A DNA stretch of 57,089 bases. Source: Candidatus Heimdallarchaeota archaeon. GTDB taxonomy: Archaea > Asgardarchaeota > Heimdallarchaeia > JABLTI01. The position numbers and the translations under genes were made by a program. Below, in pieces: positions 15,746 to 24,133 of the stretch; position 1 is the first letter of the stretch, and each line of letters begins with the position of its first letter. A model generated the notes under the pieces. That model searched no databases and was not told the DNA's origin. It saw nothing but the letters and a program-made list of their open reading frames with translations. The stretch covers positions 1-57,089 of the forward strand of contig JAUWKS010000019.1 in assembly GCA_030614005.1 (NCBI GenBank), read 5' to 3'.

Positions 15746-16870
15746 ATGATCCCTTTCGTTGAACCAACAGTATATGCCGATGATGAGAAATCAATGCTTG
15801 AATTTGATGCTATTGCTTCACGCCTAGGTATAACTGGTTATGCAGTTTACAATTTTTCAGTTAAAGAAGGAAAAAACACTATAGTGCAAGAGACAGTGGA
15901 ACATTTCTCAAGAAAAGATATTAAAATTACAAATCTAAATAAGGTACGTAATTTCCTTTCAAAGGAAAGAAAGCAATGTGAACTGTTGAGTATAACCACT
16001 ACAGATGCAAAAATCGCTCAGTGGGTAGTTAAGGATAATAGAGTTGATATTCTATCAATTCCTGTTTCAAAAATAAAAGAGATTATAACTGAACAATTAG
16101 CCAATGTTGCTGCTGCAAATCAAACTTTTCTTGAAATAGACTTAAGCTCAATAATACATTCTGCAAATAGGAAATCGATTATTCTACACAAATTAACTAG
16201 GGTTATGAGATTAATACTAAAACAAAGAGCACCTTTTGTTTTTACTACTAAAGCAAAAAATCCATTCGATTTAAGAGATATGCGCTCAATTATTGCACTA
16301 GGCAATCTTATTGGAGTTCCGGAACTGAGAACCAAAGATTGTATGAAAGCATTTTATGAAAGAATTCACCTGAACAAGAAAAAACTCAAAGATGAATTCA
16401 TTACAACAGGTATTTGGAAGAAAAGCAAGAATCAACTACCTAAAGAAACAAAGAGCAAAAAGAAAAAAACATTAGAAGTTGAGATTGATTCGGATGATTT
16501 GTCAGTAGAATTTATTAAACAGTCAGAAGAAAAAAGAAGGTTGGACAGACAGAGATATATTCTCTTTGAAATTCTTTCAGAGAAGAAATCGAAGTTTGAA
16601 AAGAAACATATTGAAGATTTAATATGGAATGAAATTGGCAATCATTTTGGATCTGTAGGTAGTTCTAGAATAGGAATGTTTTTCTCATACTTTAATTTAG
16701 AGAAGCAATTTGGAATTATTCGTTGTACCAATCATTCATTACAATCAATCAGAGCAGTCTTTTCATTCATTACTGATATTGAAGATGAAAAGGTTCTATT
16801 TCATATTATGAAGGTCTCAGGTACTATTCGTTCTTTAGTTAAAATAGCAAAGAAGAAAGAAAAGAAATAG
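15746..16870 (+). CDS. RNase P protein: Rpp30 (Rnp3) fused to Pop5 (Rnp2)
   Basis: Residues 1-215 form the TIM-barrel-like Rpp30 subunit: ADDEKSMLEFDAIASRLGI, DILSIPVSKI, FLEIDLSSII and the typical FVFTTKAKNPFDLRDMR, then IALGNLIGVPE. Residues 216-260 are a charged linker (KKSKNQLPKETKSKKKKT). Residues 264-370 match Pop5: RRLDRQRYILFEI, HFGSVGSSRIGMFF, QFGIIRCTNHSLQSIRAVFS and KVSGTIRSLVKIA. In most archaea these are adjacent separate genes whose products form a heterotetramer that activates the RNase P RNA core; here no stop separates them. The RNA partner is at 11341-11675. The start ATG lies seven bases after the DUF54 stop. Confidence 0.9.
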   Translation: MIPFVEPTVYADDEKSMLEFDAIASRLGITGYAVYNFSVKEGKNTIVQETVEHFSRKDIKITNLNKVRNFLSKERKQCELLSITTTDAKIAQWVVKDNRVDILSIPVSKIKEIITEQLANVAAANQTFLEIDLSSIIHSANRKSIILHKLTRVMRLILKQRAPFVFTTKAKNPFDLRDMRSIIALGNLIGVPELRTKDCMKAFYERIHLNKKKLKDEFITTGIWKKSKNQLPKETKSKKKKTLEVEIDSDDLSVEFIKQSEEKRRLDRQRYILFEILSEKKSKFEKKHIEDLIWNEIGNHFGSVGSSRIGMFFSYFNLEKQFGIIRCTNHSLQSIRAVFSFITDIEDEKVLFHIMKVSGTIRSLVKIAKKKEKK

Positions 16871-16907
16871 CAACTTTGTAATTTAGAGAGTTAGAGTGTT
16901 CAAGTCA

Positions 16908-17522
16908 CTATTCTTGTAGTTTTTGATTGTTAAACATGGTAATTTTCCAAATGTCATTTTCAGAACCCCTTTCAAGGATGTTTATCATGCAACTACCAAA
17001 CCATTCATCTAATTTTGTTGGTAGGAGATTTAAGATTCTAATTAAAATATGATATAATGTACCGCCATGACCAACAAGCAAGATTGTAGAATCTTCAGTG
17101 TTATTTTCTACAATTTCGAGAAATGCTTCTTGTATCCGCACAGTCATATCATAATTACTTTCTCCACCAGTAATTTTCTCTTCTACATTTACTAATGTTG
17201 AATCAAGATATTCTCTCTCTTCTTTTGTTATATCTGCTGATAACCTTCCTGTGAAATCTCCTGCATCACCTTCTCTCAATCTTTTATCGAGAATAATCTT
17301 TTCAATCCTAAGTTCATCACAAATTAGAGAAGCAGTTTCTGCAGCTCTTTTCAAATCAGAGGAATATACAGCATCAAATTTTAGATTATTTTCTGCTAAC
17401 TTTTTCCCCAAAGATTGAGCTTGTTCTCTCCCAAATGTTGTTAATGGTGTTGCTCTATGACCAGCTATTACTTTGTTTATGTTATCTTTACTTTGACCAT
17501 GCCTAACTAAATAGAATCTCAT
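16908..17522 (-). CDS. Histidine phosphatase family protein (phosphoglycerate mutase-like)
   Basis: Starts MRFYLVRHGQSKDN, where Arg7-His8-Gly9 is the phosphohistidine motif, and ends with the second catalytic histidine in LLVGHGGTLYHIL. SSDLKRAAETASL and a proton-donor Glu in RLREGDAGDF are also in place. At 204 residues it belongs to the small cofactor-independent phosphatase type (GpmB/CobC/broad-specificity). Substrate is not predictable. It converges with the RNase P protein gene. Confidence 0.9.
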   Translation of the reverse strand: MRFYLVRHGQSKDNINKVIAGHRATPLTTFGREQAQSLGKKLAENNLKFDAVYSSDLKRAAETASLICDELRIEKIILDKRLREGDAGDFTGRLSADITKEEREYLDSTLVNVEEKITGGESNYDMTVRIQEAFLEIVENNTEDSTILLVGHGGTLYHILIRILNLLPTKLDEWFGSCMINILERGSENDIWKITMFNNQKLQE

Positions 17523-17638
17523 AACGTAACCTCAGATTATCTTATGGGAGATTTTTTTCAATATAAAACTCTTATTTTCATTTTAATTTGTTATATTTCA
17601 TTCTAATAAAGTAAAATAAAAAATAGAATGTAAAAAGA

Positions 17639-17714
17639 GGAGTCAGTTCGTCGCATGCTCATCATTTTTATGGCGTGGAGGCCATCAGGCTGGGGCGCTG
17701 TATCGTCATTCTCC
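17639..17714 (-). ncRNA. Probable C/D-box guide sRNA
   Basis: A GC-rich island in a very AT-rich gap. On the minus strand: GGAG (17714-17711), box C ATGACGA (17709-17703), a 14-base guide, box D' CTGA (17688-17685), a 19-base spacer, box C' ATGATGA (17665-17659), a 12-base guide GCATGCGACGAA, box D CTGA (17646-17643), then CTCC pairing with the 5' GGAG. Order, box sequences, terminal stem and guide lengths all fit an archaeal 2'-O-methylation guide. Unusually, the D'-C' spacer can form its own hairpin, ATGGC-CTCCAC-GCCAT. Targets would be rRNA or tRNA, not determined here. Confidence 0.65.
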
Positions 17715-17770
17715 AAGTCAATTATTCTAACATATTGCTAAAAGGTTTTGTATACAATTTAAAAGAATAA

Positions 17771-19267
17771 TTAATCTAGAGAAGGATCACCAACGGTAAT
17801 ATTTTTATCAAGAACAAAAGGTTCCGATGATTTCTCAGATTCAGAGGCATCATCAAAAATGTCATCGAAACCATCAAGTGCTCGAGAGGATTCTTCTTTT
17901 TCTTTTGCTAATTCAGCTATTTTCATATTGATTGAATCATCCAAGTGTCTTGCTGGTGTAAAGAAGTAAATTGCTATGAAAATAATTGCACCTAAAGCTC
18001 CAGAAACAGCAAATAAAATTCCTATAGGAACATATTCTCCAATTAAACCCGCTAAGAACATTCCAATCGGAGATATGGCCATTGACATAAACATTGTTGT
18101 TGAACTAACTCTGCCCATTTTTTCTTTCGGAACAACAAGTTGTAAAGAGGTACTAAAGCTTACATTTGCCATCGGATTGGGTACCATCCCAATAAAAAGA
18201 ATCAAACCAATAAGCCAGAATCTAATTGGCAATGTAGTTGGTACAAATACAAGTGCAATTTCCGCAGCAAATAATATCAACACACACACCAAAACAGCTC
18301 TAATCTTATTTTTGAATCCCTTGAAGAATGTCATAAAAAGTCCACCAAGAATTACACCAACTTGCATAAACCCTATAACAAGTGCATAACTCGCTTCTGT
18401 ACCTCCGTGAACTTTGCTAACAAATAACGGTAATAGAGTACTAATAGGAGAAAAGAAGAAATTGATTAAGGTAGCACCAATCATTATCGCTAATAATCCT
18501 TTAATGCCTTTAATTACACTGAAACCTTCTTTGAACTGAGCAGAGAATTTTGGTCGATTGCTTTTTTCTTTTTGAACTGGTGAAGGTATTTTAATCAATA
18601 GCAATGGAATGACTGCAATTGCGAAAGTAATAGCATCAATCCACATAGTTAAACTGACATCAAATATGTTCAATAACAGCGCTCCCAAAGCGGGACCTAT
18701 AACTTGAATTACACCGCTTACAAGATAAGCTACGCCATTCATTCTACCAAGATGTTTTTGTGGAACCATTGTTGGTATTAATGCACTGACAACTGGAGAA
18801 TGAAATGCCTGCATCGCTCCTCGCAAACCTAACGTGATAAAAACACTTACAATTAACAATGTTTTATTCGAAATTTGAGTTGGATCTGCAGGATTAGGAG
18901 TATAAAATATCATAAAAATAATTGTAAGCATAACAGTGAATAGAGCTTGAATGGTATCAACAGTAAATAACAAAGGTTTTCTTTTAGCTCTATCTGCAAT
19001 TACTCCAGAAAATGGTGCTACTAAAAGAAAGGGACCTAAACTGGCTAGTGCAGCTAAACCTAGCATTAGTTCACTTTGGGTTGTTTCAGACATCCACCAG
19101 ATAAGAACAAATGATACTACTGATGAACCTAATATCGATATCTGTTGTCCTGAAAAGAAGAAGATAAAATCTCGAAATCGCTTTTTCTCTTCTTGCGCAA
19201 TTTCTGCCTGACTCGCGCCATTTAATTCTAATCCCTTATCAAACTCTTCAGGATTGCCATTAACCAT
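17771..19267 (-). CDS. MFS transporter, DHA3-type exporter-like
   Basis: 498 residues with about 12 hydrophobic helices. The first helices (FIFFFSGQQISILGSSVVSF) and the loop GVIADRAKRKPLL between helices 2 and 3 are typical of the DHA3 drug-exporter group (MefA-like). A 50-residue acidic cytoplasmic tail follows the last helix. The ATG at 19267 has AGGAAG upstream. An inverted repeat about 40 bases before the start may be its operator. Substrate is unknown. Confidence 0.88.
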   Translation of the reverse strand: MVNGNPEEFDKGLELNGASQAEIAQEEKKRFRDFIFFFSGQQISILGSSVVSFVLIWWMSETTQSELMLGLAALASLGPFLLVAPFSGVIADRAKRKPLLFTVDTIQALFTVMLTIIFMIFYTPNPADPTQISNKTLLIVSVFITLGLRGAMQAFHSPVVSALIPTMVPQKHLGRMNGVAYLVSGVIQVIGPALGALLLNIFDVSLTMWIDAITFAIAVIPLLLIKIPSPVQKEKSNRPKFSAQFKEGFSVIKGIKGLLAIMIGATLINFFFSPISTLLPLFVSKVHGGTEASYALVIGFMQVGVILGGLFMTFFKGFKNKIRAVLVCVLILFAAEIALVFVPTTLPIRFWLIGLILFIGMVPNPMANVSFSTSLQLVVPKEKMGRVSSTTMFMSMAISPIGMFLAGLIGEYVPIGILFAVSGALGAIIFIAIYFFTPARHLDDSINMKIAELAKEKEESSRALDGFDDIFDDASESEKSSEPFVLDKNITVGDPSLD

Positions 19268-19304
19268 TTTCTTATCTTCCTTGAACTTCTATGTTATATT
19301 TAGG

Positions 19305-19342
19305 TGGTCACTCTATTTTTCCCAATTGGGTAGGAGTGACCA
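19305..19342. promoter_or_regulatory. Inverted repeat upstream of the MFS gene
   Basis: TGGTCACTC (19305-19313) and GAGTGACCA (19334-19342) are perfect 9-base inverted arms around a 20-base centre that itself contains the palindrome CCCAATTGGG (19321-19330). It lies 38 bases before the MFS start, so it could be a repressor site or a leader hairpin. Confidence 0.5.
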
Positions 19343-19356
19343 GTAAGAAAATCAAG

Positions 19357-19473
19357 TTATTTAATGAAAATTGTGGGATTCGTTCGCATCATAGCACGCA
19401 TTTCAGCAGTGTTTTTCTCTTCAAGGGAGTTCAAGTATGCTCGTGCAGCTTGAACTAATTTTATTTTTAGCAG
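19357..19473 (-). pseudogene. Possible remnant of a protein C-terminus
   Basis: On the minus strand LVQAARAYLNSLEEKNTAEM followed by RAMMRTNPTIFIK and a stop at 19357 reads like the end of a real soluble helical protein. The frame upstream holds only hydrophobic codons, no ATG, GTG or TTG, and a stop at 19507. It may be a gene fragment or a very short gene with an unusual start. Confidence 0.25.
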
Positions 19474-19535
19474 TACTATTTCTAAAAGTAAAAGATAATA
19501 GAAGAATTAATAATTGAGTCATCCAAAAATAGCAT

Positions 19536-20312
19536 ATGGACGAACAATTACCTCTCACAGAGGAAGAAAAAGATCTATTGTCATTAAAGAAACAACAAAC
19601 AATAGAAGCAGCACTTTACTTAGCCGGAAGGCCAGTTCAACTTCTAGAATTAGCACAAGTAACAGATATTGACACTTCTGAAATCGGTTCGCTAATTAAA
19701 GAATTACAAAGTAAATATCGGCAGTTTTTCAGCTGTTTTGAGATAATCGAGCTACCAGGTAAGAAATTCGTTTTTCAAGTGAAAGCTGATATTGGGGAGA
19801 TTGTTAAAGAAATAACTTTGCAACCTATTCTTACAATAGCTGAATTACGAACATTGGCAATGATTGCTTATCAACAACCAGTAATGCAGTCCACTGTTGT
19901 TAAGGTTAGAGGGCAACAGTCGTATAATCATATCAAGAGTCTATTAAGAAACGGTTTTGTTAAATCGGTTCGAGTAAAACAAACTTTAGAGCTAAGAACC
20001 ACATCTATGTTTTCTGATTATTTTGGTTTATCGCAAGAAGCCGGTGTGCTTAAGAGACAACTTGGCTGGAGAACAAAACGAATAATTCGAAAGAAAAAAT
20101 CAGAAAGTCAAAGAGATTCTCATTCAATTGATAGCTTTATTCAACAAATTGGTTTGGATGGTCTAGCGGATAAATCACCGGATGAATTAGAATCACGTAT
20201 TTTGATAGATAAAGATGATGCGAAAAAGGCATTTCCAAGTATGCTAGATGATTTAGAAGGACCTGATCCTTTTATAGAGGAATCAATAGATGATTCTGAA
20301 GAAGAAGAATGA
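19536..20312 (+). CDS. scpB: Segregation and condensation protein B (ScpB)
   Basis: The kleisin-associated winged-helix subunit that binds ScpA and regulates SMC in chromosome condensation. Two winged helices are visible: TIEAALYLAGRPVQLLELAQ with the ELQSKY helix, and TIAELRTLAMIAYQQPVMQS with VRGQQSYNHIKSLLRNGFV. The C-terminal RTTSMFSDYFGL matches the family. 258 residues, with an acidic, probably disordered tail after residue 185. SMC and ScpA genes are not in the window, and the gene is flanked by terminators or divergent genes, so it is monocistronic here. Confidence 0.9.
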   Translation: MDEQLPLTEEEKDLLSLKKQQTIEAALYLAGRPVQLLELAQVTDIDTSEIGSLIKELQSKYRQFFSCFEIIELPGKKFVFQVKADIGEIVKEITLQPILTIAELRTLAMIAYQQPVMQSTVVKVRGQQSYNHIKSLLRNGFVKSVRVKQTLELRTTSMFSDYFGLSQEAGVLKRQLGWRTKRIIRKKKSESQRDSHSIDSFIQQIGLDGLADKSPDELESRILIDKDDAKKAFPSMLDDLEGPDPFIEESIDDSEEEE

Positions 20313-20328
20313 TAAGGAAATTATGCAA

Positions 20329-20365
20329 GATAAGCTTGATTGAAAAAAGCTTATCCAGTCTTACT
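20329..20365 (+). terminator. Hairpin terminator after scpB
   Basis: GATAAGCTT (20329-20337) pairs perfectly with AAGCTTATC (20347-20355) over nine bases of loop, followed by CAGTCTTACTTTTTC. The remaining 290 bases up to sucC hold no protein-like frame, only AT-rich DNA with the sucC promoter near the end. Confidence 0.65.
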
Positions 20366-20615
20366 TTTTCTGATGTTTTTCAAATACTACTATTTCTGTT
20401 AACAAGCTGGAGTGTATTGTTTTTATTTCTAGATAATAATGAAGGATAAGTGGATTTGTATCACTAGCATTTTTACAAGCAGCAGCAAAACCATCTTAGA
20501 CTAACAAATATTGAAATTGATTTCTTTCAAAAATCTTTTATTTAAAATAGACAGCGAATAAAACGTTTGAAAAAACTTAGTTCTCTATGAAAAGAACTAA
20601 AAATCAAATTATTTG

Positions 20616-20626
20616 TTAAATATAAA
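20616..20626 (+). promoter_or_regulatory. TATA box candidate for sucCD
   Basis: TTAAATATAAA lies 30-40 bases before the sucC TTG start and just before its ribosome binding site AAGGAG. Spacing implies a very short leader. Confidence 0.45.
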
Positions 20627-20655
20627 AAAGACAAAATAATAAGGAGTCTAGTCAC

Positions 20656-21810
20656 TTGGGTCTTTTATTAGAATTCGAAGGGAAAAAAGTTTTCAAAGAA
20701 GTTGGAATACCAATCCTCCCAGGCTTAGTTGCTTATAATTTACAAGAAGCAATAACTGCAGGGGAAGAACTTGGTTATCCTGTCGTTGTCAAAGGACAAA
20801 TCCTACACGGTGGTCGTGGCAAAGCGGGTTTAATCAAAGTGGTCAAAGATAAGAAGGAATTGGAGGAAGTAACTCCTAAAATTCTTAAAGGAACAATCAA
20901 AGATATGAAAGTTCAGAATGTCTTGATTGAAAAAGCTGTTAAAATAGTCAATGAATTATACATCAGCTCAATGTTTGATACCTTCTCTCGAGAGATTATT
21001 TTCATCTTGAGTACAGAAGGTGGAGTGGATATTGAAGCAGTTGCAGCTGAAACACCTGATAAAGTAAAGAACGTTCGATTCGAGATTGATTACGAATTTT
21101 CAATTAAAGATGCTACTGAGTTAGCAGCAAGCTTGGGATTCAAAGGAACAGAACTGGATCAACTTGCTGACATCCTAGTGAAAATGTGGGATGCTATGCA
21201 TACAAGAGATATTCAATTGGTTGAAATAAATCCAATGGCTGTTCTTGAAGGTAAGAAAATTATTGCTTTAGACTCTAAAGTGATAATTGATGATAATGCT
21301 ATTTATAGAAATCCCATCTATCAACAATTCATGGAAAAACGTATTCCTGATGATCCATTAGAAGATTTGGCACAAAGTTATGATGTCGCGTTCGTAAGAT
21401 TGGATGGCGATATTGGTATCATAGGAAATGGTGCAGGATTAGTCATGGGCACTGTTGATCTCATTGCAGAATTTGGTGGTCAAGCAGCAAACTTCCTAGA
21501 TCTTGGTGGTGGAGCAAATACTGAACGAGTTCTTAAAGCCCTAAGCATCGTTAAAAAAGTTGGTGAATCTGGAAAACCTATTGATGTTTTGCTGATTAAT
21601 ATTTTTGGCGGTATTACTAGATGTGATCATGTCGCAGAAGGAGTATCACACGCTCGCAAAGAACTTGGACTTGAAATGCCTTTTGTTGTTCGATTAGTTG
21701 GAACAAAACAAAAAGAAGGCATGGAAATACTCGAAAAAGCAGGAATGAATGCTTTTACAGAGATGGAACCAGCTGTTAGGAAAGCTGTTGAAATTGCTAA
21801 GGCAAAATAA
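20656..21810 (+). CDS. sucC: Succinyl-CoA synthetase (ADP/GDP-forming), beta subunit
   Basis: Interconverts succinyl-CoA and succinate with phosphorylation of a nucleoside diphosphate, a step of the TCA cycle. The N-terminal ATP-grasp domain shows YPVVVKGQILHGGRGKAG, and VEINPMAVLEGKKIIALDSK carries the metal-binding Glu-Asn. The C-terminal CoA-ligase domain has NIFGGITRCDHVAEGV. 384 residues, family length. The start is TTG at 20656 with AAGGAG nine bases upstream; no ATG precedes the conserved LLEFEGK. sucD follows after 15 bases. Confidence 0.96.
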   Translation: MGLLLEFEGKKVFKEVGIPILPGLVAYNLQEAITAGEELGYPVVVKGQILHGGRGKAGLIKVVKDKKELEEVTPKILKGTIKDMKVQNVLIEKAVKIVNELYISSMFDTFSREIIFILSTEGGVDIEAVAAETPDKVKNVRFEIDYEFSIKDATELAASLGFKGTELDQLADILVKMWDAMHTRDIQLVEINPMAVLEGKKIIALDSKVIIDDNAIYRNPIYQQFMEKRIPDDPLEDLAQSYDVAFVRLDGDIGIIGNGAGLVMGTVDLIAEFGGQAANFLDLGGGANTERVLKALSIVKKVGESGKPIDVLLINIFGGITRCDHVAEGVSHARKELGLEMPFVVRLVGTKQKEGMEILEKAGMNAFTEMEPAVRKAVEIAKAK

Positions 21811-21825
21811 GGTTGGTGTAAATTA

Positions 21826-22695
21826 ATGAAGATTCTTGTAAATAAAGATACTAAAGTTATCGTTCAAGGAATTACTGGTAATCAAGGAACTTTTCATACA
21901 AAAGCAATGTTAGACTTTGGCACAAAGGTTGTTGCTGGTGTTACTCCTAAAAGGGGTGGTCAAGAAGTTCATGGCGTTCCAGTTTATAATTCTATCAAAG
22001 AAGCAAAAGAGAAACATGAAATCGACGCTACAGTTATTTTTGTTCCAGCAAAGTATGCTGGTTCTGCTCTCAACGAAGCAATTGATAATGATATTCAGCT
22101 AATCGTTTGCATTACAGAAGAAGTTCCAGTATGGGATGCTGCTAGAGCGGTCAAACGTGCAAAAGCAAAAGGAATTACTATACTCGGACCCAATACTCCG
22201 GGACTTGTATCCACAGATGGCTGCAAAATCGGTATCATGCCCAATTCTATCTTTGAACCAGGTAAAGTTGGTGTCGTTGCTCGAAGCGGTACATTATCCT
22301 ACGAAGTTATTCGCAATATTAAAGTTGCAGGACTCGGTCAAACTGTTTGTATAGGCATTGGTGGTGACCCATCACATGGTCTTGGTTTTCTAGAAAGCTT
22401 AGAAATGTTTGAGAAAGATCCAAACACAGAAGCAATTGTTCTCATCGGTGAGATCGGTGGAACAGAAGAAGAGCATGCCGCTGCTTACATCAAAAAACAT
22501 GTGAAGAAACCAGTGGTTGCATTTATCGGTGGACGCAATGCTCCTCCTGGCAAGAAAATGGGCCATGCCGGTGCTATAGTTTCCAGTGGTAAAGGTACTG
22601 CTGCTTCGAAGATCAAAGTTTTGGAAGAATCTGGTGTAAGTGTTGCTCGTTTACTTAGTGAAGTTCCAAAATTAATTCTAGAAAGACTGAAATAA
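21826..22695 (+). CDS. sucD: Succinyl-CoA synthetase, alpha subunit
   Basis: 289 residues with a CoA-binding Rossmann domain ([15 protein letters not shown]), the ligase domain ([19 protein letters not shown]) and the phosphohistidine loop [14 protein letters not shown], where His247 carries the phosphate during catalysis. It is cotranscribed with sucC. The ATG at 21826 is preceded by GGTTGGTG. A clear terminator follows the stop. Confidence 0.96.
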   Translation: MKILVNKDTKVIVQGITGNQGTFHTKAMLDFGTKVVAGVTPKRGGQEVHGVPVYNSIKEAKEKHEIDATVIFVPAKYAGSALNEAIDNDIQLIVCITEEVPVWDAARAVKRAKAKGITILGPNTPGLVSTDGCKIGIMPNSIFEPGKVGVVARSGTLSYEVIRNIKVAGLGQTVCIGIGGDPSHGLGFLESLEMFEKDPNTEAIVLIGEIGGTEEEHAAAYIKKHVKKPVVAFIGGRNAPPGKKMGHAGAIVSSGKGTAASKIKVLEESGVSVARLLSEVPKLILERLK

Positions 22696-22702
22696 TTTTT
22701 TT

Positions 22703-22732
22703 AATGTTGGATTAATTTTCCAACATTTTTAT
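22703..22732 (+). terminator. Hairpin terminator after sucD
   Basis: AATGTTGG (22703-22710) pairs with CCAACATT (22720-22727) and is followed by a T-run. It begins eight bases after the stop codon. Confidence 0.8.
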
Positions 22733-22861
22733 TCTATTTTTCAAGTTATCCAATTTTGTTTTTTAATAGTATATTAACTATTTATTTTGTAACATCAATT
22801 AGAAAAAAGATTATCTAAGGATAGATAGTAGCACCTAAAATTACTCGGTATTTTGGGCATA

Positions 22862-23009
22862 CTAAGATAGTTGTTCTTTTCTTTTTTTAAGTCTAAAACC
22901 TACAGGTTCAATATTTTTGTGTTTTTCAAGAATTTCTGTTATTGTTTCATCATATTTGGGACAAACCATATTTCACTATTCTTTCATTAGCTAAAGAGTC
23001 CAAATTCAT
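22862..23009 (-). pseudogene. Small minus-strand gene, apparently frameshifted
   Basis: A strong ribosome binding site (GAAGGAG) precedes an ATG at 23009, which opens only 19 codons (MNLDSLANERIVKYGLSQI). A second frame, shifted by one, starts at an ATG at 22969 and gives MVCPKYDETITEILEKHKN then IEPVGFRLKKRKEQLS, ending at 22862, and looks protein-like. One base change would join them into about 50 residues. It could also be two tiny genes. No family recognised. Confidence 0.4.
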
Positions 23010-23069
23010 AATATATTTTCTCCTTCAACAATTATCAACTACAGAAATTTTGATAATAAAAATGTATTC

Positions 23070-23109
23070 AAAAAAAGAAGATCCTTGAATGATAGACTGA
23101 ACATTCAAG
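23070..23109 (-). terminator. Hairpin with T-run reading on the minus strand
   Basis: CTTGAATG (23084-23091) pairs with CATTCAAG (23102-23109). On the minus strand it is followed by GATCTTC and seven T. It overlaps the stop codon of the minus-strand membrane-tail fragment beginning near 23167. Confidence 0.5.
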
Positions 23110-23167
23110 AACTTAGCCTTCTTTTTCTACGTATAAAGATTAGTGCCAAAGTTATCATCTGTACCAC
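23105..23167 (-). pseudogene. Fragment resembling a surface-protein C-terminal anchor
   Basis: A 20-codon minus-strand piece ends ITLALIFIRRKRRLSS, a hydrophobic run followed by basic residues like the C-terminal anchors of the surface proteins in this window. Upstream the frame closes within about 20 bases. It is followed by a terminator-like hairpin, as a gene end would be. Probably the remains of a lost gene. Confidence 0.3.
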
Positions 23168-23280
23168 TTTTTTTGTCAGAGAGAAGCTTTATTATCAATA
23201 TTAGTAAAGTCTTGTTAATTATTAGATGAATTATTCGAATGTAATAAGCGAGTTGTTTAAAATGAAAAAAATATTTAATT

Positions 23281-24117
23281 TTGGAATATTACTTCTTATC
23301 ATCGTTTATGTTAACGAGCACAGCACTAGTAAAGTCTGATTATAATGTTTCAATTGGAGCAGAATTCACATATGATGTTGTTGAATCCTCCCAAACTGTC
23401 ACTGTTGGTGAAGATACTGGTGGTGGAGAAGGTTTTCTCTTTAAGGAAGATGCATTTAATGTAGGCGAACAAATTTTTGTAGAAGTTACAGATGCATCAA
23501 GTACTGAAGTAAAATATAATGTCACAGTAGGTTCTGTTATTAGGTCAACTCAATCAAATGGACTTGAAGATGCTGGAAATTTGTTTGCGGACTTGCAAGG
23601 TTCCTTGGATTACATCAGTAGTTTTGATAAATGGATTCAAGATGAAGTTGATGGTGGACCACGATTATTTTGTGATTACTTCATTGATCCAAATTTTTGT
23701 AACGTATTTTCTTTATATACAAATGAAACCTTAGCAAGAACAATTTTTCCAGATACCGCTGAAATCACATTTACTAAAATTGCTGGTCATTTCGATAACA
23801 GCTCTACCATTGCAGTATTTGATTGGGCTTTTGATTTTGAAATGAAAAACACAACAGCTAATACTGACTTTGTAGGAAAATACCTATGGAAATATTCTTT
23901 TGATAAAACCACAGGAGTGGTACAAGGATGGAAAGTAGCTATAGAATGCTCTGGTACTATTTTAGGTATTACTCAGTCATTTATTATGGAACAATGTGTT
24001 GAAATTGAGGGTTATAACATTGGCGAATTCTACTCTGAAGCAATTGGTTTTGAATGGTTAATTGCCATCCCTGCTTTAGCAGTAGTTGTTGGAGTAATAG
24101 CAGTAAAAAGAAGATGA
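23281..24117 (+). CDS. Membrane-anchored extracellular protein, unknown function, signal peptide probably frameshifted
   Basis: The body is extracellular in character (many Asn-x-Ser/Thr, few Lys), with the C-terminal anchor WLIAIPALAVVVGVIAVKRR. The frame opens at a TTG (23281) or the ATG at 23308, neither of which gives a complete signal peptide. An ATG at 23262 in another frame encodes a perfect signal-peptide start, MKKIFNFGILLLIIV, then shifts out at GTTTATG (23304-23310). Removing one T there gives MKKIFNFGILLLII joined to VMLTSTALVKSDYNVS. The gene is therefore probably 23262-24117 with one indel. It lies upstream of the pilin-like locus but has a T-rich terminator of its own. Confidence 0.7.
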   Translation: MEYYFLSSFMLTSTALVKSDYNVSIGAEFTYDVVESSQTVTVGEDTGGGEGFLFKEDAFNVGEQIFVEVTDASSTEVKYNVTVGSVIRSTQSNGLEDAGNLFADLQGSLDYISSFDKWIQDEVDGGPRLFCDYFIDPNFCNVFSLYTNETLARTIFPDTAEITFTKIAGHFDNSSTIAVFDWAFDFEMKNTTANTDFVGKYLWKYSFDKTTGVVQGWKVAIECSGTILGITQSFIMEQCVEIEGYNIGEFYSEAIGFEWLIAIPALAVVVGVIAVKRR

Positions 24118-24133
24118 CAATAAGCGAAGCGCT

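Larger units (their letters stand above)
22728..23261. other. Long intergenic stretch with gene remnants
   Basis: The first 130 bases are AT-rich and featureless. The rest holds two minus-strand fragments described separately (22862-23009 and 23105-23167) and a hairpin (23070-23109). Nothing here looks like an intact gene of normal size. Confidence 0.5.
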
